A model generated the notes under the pieces. It saw nothing but the letters and a program-made list of their open reading frames with translations. It was not told where the DNA came from and made no database searches. Shown piece by piece: positions 36,523-44,149 of a stretch of DNA of 64,000 nucleotides (its first letter is position 1; each line of letters opens with the position of its first letter). The DNA is from Gammaproteobacteria bacterium (GTDB lineage Bacteria > Pseudomonadota > Gammaproteobacteria > Natronospirales > REEB76): positions 1 to 64,000 of the forward strand of contig DAHUYB010000076.1 of the NCBI GenBank assembly GCA_027315405.1. Direction: 5' to 3'. A program made the translations under genes and the position numbers.

Positions 36523-37313
36523 TGGAACCCGGCACCCCGCGACGTCATCAAGCGCGCAAACGCTTCGGTCAGCATTTCCTGCACGATCGCCATATCATCA
36601 GCAAAATTCTACTGGCCGTTGATCCGCGGTCGGAGGATTTCCTGGTGGAGATCGGCCCGGGCCTGGGCGCCATTACCTTGCCGCTGCTGGAACGTTGTGG
36701 AAGATTAACTGCTGTGGAATTGGACCGGGATGTGATCCCTCTTCTACAGGCAGCTGCCGAAGGCAAAGGCGAACTGCATATCCTTCAGGCTGACGCCATG
36801 AAAACCGACTTTCGCGCCCTCAGCCCGCCAGGGCGCCAACTCAGATTGGTGGGCAACCTGCCCTACAACATCTCCACACCCCTGCTGTTTCACTGCCTGG
36901 ATCAAATGGAGGTGATTGCAGATATGCATTTCATGCTGCAGAAGGAGGTGGTGCGGCGCATGGCGGCGCGCCCGGGTGGCAAGGACTATGGACGGCTCAC
37001 CGTCATGCTCTCGGCACGCTGCCGGGTGGAACCGCTGTTCAACATCGGCGCGGGCGCGTTCACACCGCCGCCCAAGGTGGAATCCGCCTTCGTGCGCCTG
37101 ATACCCCACTCGCAAGCGCCGTTTCCGCTGGGCGATCCCACACGCTTTAGCGCGCTGGTCAATCAAGCCTTCAGCCAGCGACGCAAGACCTTGCGCAACG
37201 CACTGCGGGGTCTAGCGGACGAATCCGCCATCCGCCGCGCCGGCCTGGACCCCGCAGCCCGTCCCGAAACCCTGAGGGCCGCGGATTACGCGCGTTTGGC
37301 GGATGGGGTATAA
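36522..37313 (+). CDS. rsmA: 16S rRNA dimethyladenosine transferase
   Basis: RsmA (KsgA) dimethylates A1518 and A1519 of 16S rRNA and serves as a late 30S assembly checkpoint. The 263 residues from the ATG at 36522 show KRFGQHFLHDRHI, the SAM motif EIGPGLGAITLPLL, the catalytic GNLPYNIS (NLPY) and the C-terminal NQAFSQRRKTLRNAL. Its start overlaps the pdxA stop by one base (TGATG). An upstream in-frame ATG at 36489 lies inside pdxA and is less likely. Confidence 0.97.
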   Translation: MEPGTPRRHQARKRFGQHFLHDRHIISKILLAVDPRSEDFLVEIGPGLGAITLPLLERCGRLTAVELDRDVIPLLQAAAEGKGELHILQADAMKTDFRALSPPGRQLRLVGNLPYNISTPLLFHCLDQMEVIADMHFMLQKEVVRRMAARPGGKDYGRLTVMLSARCRVEPLFNIGAGAFTPPPKVESAFVRLIPHSQAPFPLGDPTRFSALVNQAFSQRRKTLRNALRGLADESAIRRAGLDPAARPETLRAADYARLADGV

Positions 37314-37394
37314 AGGCACTGCAAAGCTTGGAGCCTTGCAATGTCCGCAGCGAGCGCTTAAAACGTCGCTACCCGCCACTCAGGAAGTGCTTTT

Positions 37395-37829
37395 ATGAGT
37401 GTTTATAACCATGTTCTCATAGCCGTGGACCTATCCGAGGACAGCCCAGCCGTGGGCCGCCGTGGGCATGACCTGGCTGCCCGCTGCGATGCCAAGCTCA
37501 GCTTTGTGCATGTCGTGGAGTTCATTCCAGTGGACCCCGCCGGTGAAGCCCTGCTGCCGCCGCCTGTGGACCTGGAAGGGGAGCTGGTACAAGGCGCCCG
37601 CCAGCGGCTGGATGCCCTATGCGAAAGCCTGGGTCTGAAATCCGCCCCCCGGCGGGTGGAAGTGGGAAATATCAAGGCCGAGATTCTGCGGGTGGCAGTC
37701 GAGGAACAAGCCGATTTATTGGTGCTAGGCAGCCACGGACGCCACGGTTTGGCACTGTTGCTGGGCTCCACCGAGAAATCCCTGCTGCATAAGGCACCTT
37801 GCGATGTTTTGGCGGTACGGCTGAATTGA
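37395..37829 (+). CDS. Universal stress protein, UspA family
   Basis: A 144-residue cytosolic protein of the ATP-binding Usp type. It starts YNHVLIAVDLSEDS, and the phosphate-binding motif G-2x-G-9x-G-S/T is visible as GSHGRHGLALLLGST (about 115-129), with a final CDVLAVRL strand. AGGAAG precedes the ATG. The gene sits between rsmA and apaG, which are usually adjacent, so it is an insertion into that cluster; the substrate or stress is not known. Confidence 0.93.
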   Translation: MSVYNHVLIAVDLSEDSPAVGRRGHDLAARCDAKLSFVHVVEFIPVDPAGEALLPPPVDLEGELVQGARQRLDALCESLGLKSAPRRVEVGNIKAEILRVAVEEQADLLVLGSHGRHGLALLLGSTEKSLLHKAPCDVLAVRLN

Positions 37830-37918
37830 CCGCATTTGCCTCAGTTTTATCTGCCTGCCGATAAGCCGGCGGTTTTCGATAAAATAAGGCTTGTCCCCTC
37901 AAGCTCATTTCCTTATTC

Positions 37919-38302
37919 ATGACCGAAATGCCCGCCAATAATATCCATGTGGACGTTGAGACCGCCTTTGTGCCGGCCCAATCGGACCCTGGCCAGAACC
38001 GCTTTGTATTCGCCTACACCATCACCATCCGCAACCAAGGCTCGCTGCCGGCCAAACTCCTGACCCGCCACTGGCTCATCACCGATGCCAACGGCAAGGT
38101 GCAGGAAGTGCGCGGTGAAGGCGTTGTCGGTGAACAGCCGCATTTGAAACCTGGAGAAGGTTTTCGCTATTCCAGTGGCGCAGTGCTGGAAACCCCGGTG
38201 GGCGCCATGCAGGGCGCCTACCAACTGGTGAACGACCAAGGCGAGCATTTCGATGCGCCCATTGCACCGTTCCGCCTGGCAGTGCCAGGATTGCTGCACT
38301 GA
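37919..38302 (+). CDS. apaG: ApaG (Co2+/Mg2+ efflux-associated) protein
   Basis: A 127-residue fibronectin-III-like protein with the ApaG pattern: [46 protein letters not shown], then [25 protein letters not shown]. The gene is linked to apaH, and in enteric bacteria apaG mutants are affected in cobalt and magnesium efflux; the biochemical role is not settled. The stop overlaps the apaH ATG by one base. A second ATG at 37928 is a possible start. Confidence 0.95.
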   Translation: MTEMPANNIHVDVETAFVPAQSDPGQNRFVFAYTITIRNQGSLPAKLLTRHWLITDANGKVQEVRGEGVVGEQPHLKPGEGFRYSSGAVLETPVGAMQGAYQLVNDQGEHFDAPIAPFRLAVPGLLH

Positions 38303-39141
38303 TGGCAGTCTTCGCCATTGGTGATGTGCAGGGCTGCTACGACGATCTACGACGTTTGCTGGAGCGGCTCGACTTCAATCCCGCCGACGACACACTCTGG
38401 TTCACCGGCGATCTGGTCAACCGCGGACCGCGATCACTGGAAGTCTTGCGCTTCGTTAAGAATCTGGGTGAGCGCGCCGTGTCCGTACTCGGTAATCATG
38501 ATCTGCATTTGCTGGCGCTGGCCGCCGGCATCAACGACCCCAAGCCCGCAGATACATTGGATGCGGTGCTGACTGTTTCAGATCGGGATGAATTGCTGGA
38601 TTGGCTGCGTCACAGGCCGCTGTTACACCAGGATGAGACACTGGGTTACACACTGATCCATGCGGGCCTGCCGCCCCAATGGGATACTATCACCGCGCAA
38701 TCTTGTGCGAACGAACTGGAATACGTGTTGCGCGGCCATGATTACCTCGAATTCTTCAAGCATATGTATGGCAACCGGCCGGACCGCTGGTCATCGAGCC
38801 TACAAGGTATAGAACGGCTGCGCTTCATCGTGAACTGCTTTACACGCCTGCGTTACTGCACGCCGGAAGGCGAACTGGACCTGACATCCAAAGGTGCGCC
38901 GGGAACACAGCCACGGGGTTTGCTGCCCTGGTTCACGGTTCCGGGCCGCGCCAGCGCCGAGCTGCATATTCTCTTCGGCCATTGGTCGGCCCTCGGCGAA
39001 GTCAAGGGACACAACGTCTATCCATTGGATAGCGGCTGTGTCTGGGGAGGCAAGCTTTCCGCCCTGCGGCTCGACGGTGATGACAGCGGCAGCTGGTACT
39101 GCGTGGACTGTCCCGGTGCCCGGCGGCCGGCAGCGGATTGA
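38302..39141 (+). CDS. apaH: Bis(5'-nucleosyl)-tetraphosphatase, symmetrical
   Basis: ApaH hydrolyses Ap4A to two ADP and also removes Np4-type caps from RNA. The 279 residues carry the metallophosphatase blocks IGDVQGCYDDL, GDLVNRGPRSLEVL and GNHDLHLL in the first 75 residues, then the ApaH-type LIHAGLPPQWD and the late GHWSALG. It forms an apaG-apaH pair with one-base overlap. Confidence 0.96.
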   Translation: MAVFAIGDVQGCYDDLRRLLERLDFNPADDTLWFTGDLVNRGPRSLEVLRFVKNLGERAVSVLGNHDLHLLALAAGINDPKPADTLDAVLTVSDRDELLDWLRHRPLLHQDETLGYTLIHAGLPPQWDTITAQSCANELEYVLRGHDYLEFFKHMYGNRPDRWSSSLQGIERLRFIVNCFTRLRYCTPEGELDLTSKGAPGTQPRGLLPWFTVPGRASAELHILFGHWSALGEVKGHNVYPLDSGCVWGGKLSALRLDGDDSGSWYCVDCPGARRPAAD

Positions 39142-39165
39142 ACCGCACTCCTTTAGAATCTGACC

Positions 39166-39975
39166 ATGACTTCCAGCCCGCCTCTCCTGAATCTGCGCCT
39201 TGACGGCAAGCATGCGCTAGTCTGCGGCGCGAGCCAGGGCATCGGCGCTGCAGCCGCTCGCGCCCTGGCGGAACTGGGCACCAATGTCACCCTGGTGGCG
39301 CGCTCGGCGGATAAACTTAAGACGACCCTGGCCCAACTCATCACCGGCGATGGTCAGCAACACGGTTATTTCACCGCCGACTTCGACCAGCCTGAAACAC
39401 TCGCGACCGCGCTCGGTCAATGGTTGCAAACCCACCAGCCGGCAAATATCCTGATCAATAACTCCGGCGGCCCGCCCGGCGGCCCCGCGCATACCGCAAG
39501 CGTGGAGGAATATCAAAAGGCTTTTACGCGCCTGATGCTCTGTGGCCAAATGCTGGTGCAGGCGTTGCTGCCCGGCATGCAAGCATCCGGCTACGGCCGC
39601 ATTATAAATGTGATCTCCACCTCGGTGAAGGAACCTATCAAGGGATTGGGTGTGTCGAACACCGTGCGCTGGGCGGTAGCCGGCTGGGCAAAAACCCTGG
39701 CCGGTGAACTCGCTCCGCATGGCATCACTGTCAATAATGTGCTGCCCGGCTTCACCCGCACTCCACGTATCGCGAGTCTGTTCAAGGCGCGCGCTGAGAA
39801 AGAGCAGCGTTCCGTCGCCGACATCGAAAAGGAAGCCATGGCGCTCATTCCGCTCGGACGTTTCGCGGAGCCGGAAGAAACCGCCGCCGCGATTGCATTT
39901 CTGGCCTCGCCCGCCGCGAGTTACATCAATGGCATCAACCTGCCGGTGGACGGCGGCCGTAGCCAGAGCCTATAA
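39166..39975 (+). CDS. SDR-family oxidoreductase of the kynurenine operon
   Basis: The 269 residues have a Rossmann NAD(P) motif CGASQGIGAAAARALAELG (about 18-36), NNSGGPPGGPAH and the final VNNVLPGFTRTPRI plus LPVDGGRS typical of FabG-like reductases. The usual catalytic Y-x-x-x-K is not visible: the corresponding stretch reads SNTVRWAVAGWAK, with no Tyr four residues before the Lys. That is shared with a subgroup of SDR proteins whose chemistry is unclear. It is one base from the downstream dehydrogenase gene and opens the kynurenine-degradation run, so a step in aminomuconate metabolism is an inference. Confidence 0.8.
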   Translation: MTSSPPLLNLRLDGKHALVCGASQGIGAAAARALAELGTNVTLVARSADKLKTTLAQLITGDGQQHGYFTADFDQPETLATALGQWLQTHQPANILINNSGGPPGGPAHTASVEEYQKAFTRLMLCGQMLVQALLPGMQASGYGRIINVISTSVKEPIKGLGVSNTVRWAVAGWAKTLAGELAPHGITVNNVLPGFTRTPRIASLFKARAEKEQRSVADIEKEAMALIPLGRFAEPEETAAAIAFLASPAASYINGINLPVDGGRSQSL

Positions 39976-39976
39976 G

Positions 39977-41422
39977 ATGAAAAATCTCTCGAACTACATA
40001 GGCGGCAAACTCGTTTCCTCCGCTGCTGGCGGCTGGCTGGAGGATTTCGAACCGGCGACGAGTGAGGCATACGCGCGCATTCCCGATTCCCACAAAACCG
40101 ACATAGATAACGCCGTGGTCGCCGCCCAGCACGCATTTCCAGACTGGTCAGCCACCCCCGCCGTGGAACGCGGCACATGGCTGCACAAACTCGCGATACT
40201 CTTGGAGCGGGATCTGGAAAAATTGGCGCACGCCGAGAGCCTGGATTCCGGCAAGCCCATCGCGCTCGCGCGCAGCCTGGATATCCCAAGAGCCGTGGCC
40301 AATCTGCGCTTTTTCGCCGCCGCTGCATCGCAATTCGCCAGCGAATCCCATGCCATGGAATCCGGCGCCATCAATTACACGCTGCGCTCGCCGCTCGGCG
40401 TGGTCGGCTGCATCTCCCCCTGGAACCTGCCGCTCTATCTGTTCACCTGGAAGATTGCGCCGGCACTCGCTGCCGGCAATTGCGTGGTGGCGAAGCCCTC
40501 CGAGATAACGCCCATGACCGCTTTTCTATTTTCAGAACTGTGCATCGAAGCAGGATTGCCGGCGGGTGTATTGAATGTGGTGCACGGTCTCGGCCCAAAA
40601 GCCGGCACGGCGCTGGTGGAGCATGCGGATGTAAAAGCCGTCTCCTTTACCGGCGGCACCAGCACCGGTGCCGATATCGCCAGCCGCGCCGCACCGAAAT
40701 TCAAGAAACTCTCGTTGGAATTGGGCGGCAAGAATCCTACTATCGTGTTTGCCGACTGTGACTTCGAACCCAGTGTATCGGAAAGCGTGCGTGCGGCATT
40801 TTCAAACCAAGGCGAAATCTGCCTGTGTGGTTCACGTATCCTCGTCGAGCGTAGTGTGTACACACGCTTTCGTGATGCCTTCGTGGCGCGTGTCCAGGCA
40901 CTGCGCTTGGGCGATCCGCTGGACGAGCGCACCGAACAAGGAGCACTGGTATCCGAGCCGCATTTACAAAAAGTATTGAGTCATATCGAACTGGCAAAAA
41001 AAGAAAGCGGTACCATCCTCTGCGGCGGACGACGCGCGCAACTGGATGGCCGCTGTGCCAACGGCTGGTTCATGGAGCCCACGGTCATCGAAAATCTGCC
41101 GCCTGACTGCCGCACCAACCAGGAGGAAATCTTTGGCCCGGTAGTCACATTGATTCCCTTCGATACCGAAGAGCAAGCCGTCGGCTATGCCAATGGCACA
41201 CCCTATGGTCTAGCGGCTTCCCTGTGGAGCCAAAATACCTCCCGCTGTCATCGTATGGCGGCAAAATTGGAAGCCGGTCTTATCTGGGTCAATTGCTGGA
41301 TGTTGCGCGATCTGCGCGTACCCATGGGCGGAGTGAAGCAGTCCGGCACCGGTCGCGAGGGCGGCTGGGAAGCCATGCGCTTCTTCACCGAGGCGCGCAA
41401 TGTGTGCATAAAATATGCATGA
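39977..41422 (+). CDS. 2-aminomuconic 6-semialdehyde dehydrogenase (ALDH family)
   Basis: The 481-residue aldehyde dehydrogenase begins MKNLSNYIGGKLVSS at an ATG one base after the SDR stop. Motifs are SPWNLPLYLFTWKIAPALAAGN (about 143-164), FTGGTSTG, catalytic Glu in LELGGKNP (about 252) and catalytic Cys in NQGEICLCGSR (about 285). The LCGSRILVE context is the subgroup that handles 2-aminomuconate and 2-hydroxymuconate semialdehydes. With ACMSD and 3-hydroxyanthranilate dioxygenase in the same run, 2-aminomuconate 6-semialdehyde is the likely substrate. The longer frame opening at 39704 is overlap with the SDR gene. Confidence 0.9.
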   Translation: MKNLSNYIGGKLVSSAAGGWLEDFEPATSEAYARIPDSHKTDIDNAVVAAQHAFPDWSATPAVERGTWLHKLAILLERDLEKLAHAESLDSGKPIALARSLDIPRAVANLRFFAAAASQFASESHAMESGAINYTLRSPLGVVGCISPWNLPLYLFTWKIAPALAAGNCVVAKPSEITPMTAFLFSELCIEAGLPAGVLNVVHGLGPKAGTALVEHADVKAVSFTGGTSTGADIASRAAPKFKKLSLELGGKNPTIVFADCDFEPSVSESVRAAFSNQGEICLCGSRILVERSVYTRFRDAFVARVQALRLGDPLDERTEQGALVSEPHLQKVLSHIELAKKESGTILCGGRRAQLDGRCANGWFMEPTVIENLPPDCRTNQEEIFGPVVTLIPFDTEEQAVGYANGTPYGLAASLWSQNTSRCHRMAAKLEAGLIWVNCWMLRDLRVPMGGVKQSGTGREGGWEAMRFFTEARNVCIKYA

Positions 41423-41834
41423 CTTCGGCAAAATAGAATCCATACAGGCACCGGAACCCGTCGGCCTATACCCCCATGCCCGGCATGTGGGTAACCTGCT
41501 GTTCCTGTCCGGCGTCGGTCCGCGCAAACGCGGCAGCAAGGAGATCCCGGGCGTGACGCTGAACGCACAGGGGAGCATCGTGAATTACGACATTGAAGCC
41601 CAGTGCCGTTCGGTGTTCGAGAATGTGCGCCTGATTCTGGAAGACGCGGGCTCCAGCTGGGACAAGCTGGTGGACGTAACCGTGTTCCTCACCGACATGC
41701 AACGCGACTTTGCCACCTACAACCGGATTTACGCCGATTATTTCAAGGACAACCAACCCTGCCGCACCACGGTGCAAGTCGCAGCGCTGCCCACACCCAT
41801 CGCCATCGAATTGAAATGCATCGCCACAATATAA
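41415..41834 (+). CDS. RidA-family 2-aminomuconate deaminase
   Basis: The 139 residues belong to the YjgF/YER057c/UK114 (RidA) family, with GLYPHARHVGNLLFLSGVGP at the start and the final PCRTTVQVAALPTPIAIELKCIA. Family members deaminate enamines and imines; the branch found in 3-hydroxyanthranilate operons converts 2-aminomuconate to 4-oxalocrotonate plus ammonia. It overlaps the dehydrogenase gene by eight bases, which supports that role. A general enamine deaminase is the alternative. Confidence 0.87.
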   Translation: MHDFGKIESIQAPEPVGLYPHARHVGNLLFLSGVGPRKRGSKEIPGVTLNAQGSIVNYDIEAQCRSVFENVRLILEDAGSSWDKLVDVTVFLTDMQRDFATYNRIYADYFKDNQPCRTTVQVAALPTPIAIELKCIATI

Positions 41835-41853
41835 TCAGCTTCACTCCGACACG

Positions 41854-41888
41854 CCCTCTCCCCCTGCGGGAGAGGGAGGGGTGAGGGG
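41854..41888 (+). repeat. REP-like palindrome, copy 2
   Basis: CCCTCTCCC (41854-41862) pairs with GGGAGAGGG (41868-41876) around CCTGC, followed by the signature tail AGGGGTGAGGGG. It lies between the RidA-type gene and the dioxygenase gene. It is the same family as 3692-3728, 43668-43703 and 44048-44080. Confidence 0.7.
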
Positions 41889-41925
41889 TGGAAGTAGCAC
41901 TGACCTACCGACAGGAGATGCAATC

Positions 41926-42453
41926 ATGTGGGATCTGACACCCATCAACTTCAGAAAATGGATCGACGACCATAGGCACCTCCTGAAGCCGCCGGTCGGC
42001 AACAAGCGCATCTACACGGAAACCGGTTTTGTGGTGCAGGTAGTTGGCGGCCCCAACTCCCGCAAGGATTTCCACGATGACCCGGGGGAGGAGTTCTTCC
42101 ACCAGATCGAGGGCGACATGCTGCTCAAGACAGTGCAAAACGGCAAACCGGTGGACATACCCATCCGCGAGGGCGAGATCCTGCTGATTCCGCCGCATTT
42201 ACCCCACTCGCCGCAGCGCTTCGCCGATACCGTTGGCCTGGTCATCGAACGGCCGCGCCTGCGGGATGAGAAAGATGGCCTGCTGTGGTTCTGCGAAAAA
42301 TGCCACCACAAACTGTACGAGGAATACTTTCAACTGGAAAACATCGAAACCCAGTTCCCGCCGGTGTTCGACCGGTTCTTTGGGAGCCTGGAACACCGCA
42401 CCTGCAAGCAATGCGGGGCAGTGATGGAAGCCCCCAGAAAAAAGCAGCAGTAA
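41926..42453 (+). CDS. 3-hydroxyanthranilate 3,4-dioxygenase
   Basis: This Fe(II) cupin opens the ring of 3-hydroxyanthranilate to 2-amino-3-carboxymuconate 6-semialdehyde. The 175 residues start MWDLTPINFRKWIDDHRHLLKPPVGNK-type sequence at an ATG with AGGAGA eight bases upstream. Metal ligands are visible in HDDPGEEFFHQIEGDML (His and Glu) and PPHLPHSPQR (His). The bacterial-type rubredoxin-like zinc site is present as CEKC and CKQC in the last 50 residues. It follows the aminomuconate genes after a REP-like palindrome. Commonly called nbaC or HAAO. Confidence 0.95.
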   Translation: MWDLTPINFRKWIDDHRHLLKPPVGNKRIYTETGFVVQVVGGPNSRKDFHDDPGEEFFHQIEGDMLLKTVQNGKPVDIPIREGEILLIPPHLPHSPQRFADTVGLVIERPRLRDEKDGLLWFCEKCHHKLYEEYFQLENIETQFPPVFDRFFGSLEHRTCKQCGAVMEAPRKKQQ

Positions 42454-42670
42454 AGCCATTCTCACCCTCCGTGCCTATTCCCGTGAAAACTGCCGCCTGT
42501 TCCGGTCTCAAATCCGCCGCCTTTTCCGGAAGGAAAACCACCAGTGATGCCGTTCGAAACCCGCCACCGCCTGGTCTGACCTTAATCAGCCGATATAAAT
42601 TAGAATCGATACCACGTGAAGTGCGGCTACCAGCTAGTAGCTGGACGTAGAAAACGAAGCAAGGATCCCT
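42454..42670 (+). other. Gap after the dioxygenase gene
   Basis: No gene is seen in these 217 bases. CGATATAAATTAGAATCG-like AT-rich sequence at about 42588-42610 inside an otherwise GC-rich stretch is a possible promoter for the next gene, but no well-spaced -35 is evident. An antisense frame here is a chance continuation over the dioxygenase gene. Confidence 0.3.
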
Positions 42671-43270
42671 ATGATTCGCAACTATTCCAAGTATTCGCTC
42701 CTGCTTGCTTTGCTTTTGGCCGTTGGAAGCGCGCATGCGGATCACTTGCCCCATGCGTTGCTTGCAAAGGGAAAGCCGGAAATCGAATTGGCGGGAATCA
42801 ATCTGGAAAAATCCAAGCTTGACGATGTCATTCGCCGCTATGGCCAACCGGCACAAAAGTTGAAAGTGCCGAACAATCCAGCCTGGTCCGGATATAGATG
42901 GGAGATATCTCACGCAAAGCTTGAGGTTGGCGTGGTGGAAGGTCCAAAGGGAGCAGAAATTACTGACGTTTATATTGCCGGAACAACTGAGGCTGAAGCG
43001 GGTTTAACCGGGCAAGGACTAAAGATGGGTGACACACTTGCCGACCTGAAGCGTATTTATGGGCCATTATTCGAGCTTTCAGTGCCAAATAAGAACCCAT
43101 CTGACGTGCGAGAATCATTCACCGGGGTTCAGGATAAAAATGAGTATCAAGTAGCCACGATACAATGGCAGTCTTGGGACTTTACGTTGAGGGTAGGTTT
43201 TAACGCTGCTGGAAAGGTCGATGCAATGTGGCTTATTTTGCCCGAATGCTACCCCGACGGTTGCGATTAA
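42671..43270 (+). CDS. Exported protein of unknown function
   Basis: The 199-residue product has a Sec signal peptide (YSLLLALLLAVGSAHA, cleavage near 24). The mature part holds two short motifs of the type LDDVIRRYGQPAQKL and LADLKRIYGPLFEL, a pattern seen in small periplasmic proteins of the BamE/beta-lactamase-inhibitor-like fold; I make that comparison at low confidence. Two Cys lie at the very end (PECYPDGCD). AAGGA precedes the ATG by five bases. It interrupts the kynurenine operon and has no obvious catabolic role. Confidence 0.65.
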   Translation: MIRNYSKYSLLLALLLAVGSAHADHLPHALLAKGKPEIELAGINLEKSKLDDVIRRYGQPAQKLKVPNNPAWSGYRWEISHAKLEVGVVEGPKGAEITDVYIAGTTEAEAGLTGQGLKMGDTLADLKRIYGPLFELSVPNKNPSDVRESFTGVQDKNEYQVATIQWQSWDFTLRVGFNAAGKVDAMWLILPECYPDGCD

Positions 43271-43386
43271 ATTGTCCGCTTTCCGCCAAGAGCACGGGAC
43301 ACTTTTTGAAGTGAAGCTTCCGGCCATAAGCGGTCGCGTCACAAAAAAGTGAGGTATAAGATTGAGACTAAAGGAGGACCTCACAC

Positions 43387-43524
43387 GTGCAATTCAAGAC
43401 TCTGATCACGCTATTGACCATGATGGGATTGAGTGCAATATCGCTGAATATTTCCGCAGTGACTATCGTACCTTTGGTACCGGGCGAGAAAATCGATGCT
43501 GCCGTTGCGGTTTTGGCACCGTAA
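43387..43524 (+). CDS. Possible small exported peptide (45 residues)
   Basis: AAGGAGG at 43371-43377, nine bases before a GTG at 43387, opens a frame with a typical signal-like N-terminus (QFKTLITLLTMMGLSAISL) ending at TAA 43522-43524. If cleaved near NISA, about 20 residues would remain. Past the stop the frame reads only eight more codons, so it may be a truncated gene rather than a complete peptide. Strong ribosome site and hydrophobic segment are seen; function is unknown. Confidence 0.45.
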   Translation: MQFKTLITLLTMMGLSAISLNISAVTIVPLVPGEKIDAAVAVLAP

Positions 43525-43580
43525 TGCCTGGCGGCTTTCGGAGCATAAGCCATGGCAGGATTCGCCCGTAATACTCACCC

Positions 43581-43604
43581 CGCTCTCATACCAGCAGGAG
43601 AGCG
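43581..43604. repeat. Hairpin CGCTCTC/GAGAGCG
   Basis: CGCTCTC (43581-43587) and GAGAGCG (43598-43604) form a seven-base stem with a ten-base loop between the small peptide frame and the DUF559 unit. There is no T-run, so it is not a convincing intrinsic terminator. Confidence 0.35.
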
Positions 43605-43667
43605 CGATTGACAGGCGGGAAGCAGGACATTGCTCGCTCAATAATCCAGATGCGTACCTCCTGGATA

Positions 43668-43703
43668 CCCTCTCTCTTTGAAGGGAGAGGGTGGGGGTGA
43701 GGG
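43668..43703 (+). repeat. REP-like palindrome, copy 3, upstream of DUF559 gene
   Basis: CCCTCTC (43668-43674) pairs with GAGAGGG (43685-43691), followed by TGGGGGTGAGGG. The tail supplies the GAGGGT that acts as ribosome site for the DUF559 ATG at 43709. Copy 4 lies in opposite orientation at the other end of the gene. Confidence 0.72.
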
Positions 43704-43708
43704 TTGAT

Positions 43709-44149
43709 ATGAAACAGTTTGCAAGAAACCTGCGTCACAATCAGACTGACGCGGAAAATCTCTTATGGCGGCACATTCGTAACCGCCAATTGGGCGGGTT
43801 CAAATTCAGGAGACAATACTGGATCGAAAACTACATTGTGGATTTCATCTGTGTTGAAAAACGCACAGTCATAGAGCTTGATGGCGGTCAGCACGCCAAA
43901 GATACGATGACCGAAAACGACCGGCAACGAACCGGGCTTCTGGAAAGCCGTGGTTTCAAAGTGTTGCGGTACTGGAATAACGAAGTAATCCACAACACAC
44001 AGGCGGTATTGGAAAACATCTTGACGGTCCTGCAAAATACCACCCCTCACCCTCCCCTCTCCCCTCAGAGGGGCGAGGGTCAGAATATACAAGCCCCTCA
44101 GTTAGGCTCTCCCATCAGAGGGCAGAGTAAACAAGGCCATGACATTTAA
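43709..44149 (+). CDS. DUF559 (Vsr-like) endonuclease-domain protein
   Basis: The 146 residues begin [20 protein letters not shown], the DUF559 hallmark (R-x-x-x-T-x-A-E-x-x-L-W). It continues with [36 protein letters not shown], in which D and E-L-D-G-x-x-H form the nuclease core related to very-short-patch-repair endonucleases. [24 protein letters not shown] follows. The last 30 residues are translation of a REP-like palindrome ([12 protein letters not shown]) and run into the ACMSD start by 11 bases. Inverted palindromes flank the gene, so it looks like a small mobile unit within the kynurenine operon. Target and activity are unknown. Confidence 0.85.
   Translation: MKQFARNLRHNQTDAENLLWRHIRNRQLGGFKFRRQYWIENYIVDFICVEKRTVIELDGGQHAKDTMTENDRQRTGLLESRGFKVLRYWNNEVIHNTQAVLENILTVLQNTTPHPPLSPQRGEGQNIQAPQLGSPIRGQSKQGHDI
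44048..44080 (-). repeat. REP-like palindrome, copy 4, inverted, within the DUF559 3' end
   Basis: Read on the plus strand it is CACCCTCCCCTCTCCCCTC with AGAGGGGCGAGGGTC, the reverse-complement arrangement of copy 3 (tail first, then stem). It lies inside the DUF559 reading frame and encodes its [12 protein letters not shown] tail. A further CAGAGGG/CCCTC stretch follows to about 44120. Confidence 0.68.

Noticed and set aside
42242-42913. Minus-strand open frame of 223 codons running from the dioxygenase gene into the next gap
   Set aside because: Mostly antisense to the 3-hydroxyanthranilate dioxygenase and the exported protein; no recognisable family.
41854-44080. CRISPR array
   Set aside because: Similar palindromes recur, but with irregular spacing, different orientation and genes between them; there is no array of equal repeats and spacers and no cas gene.
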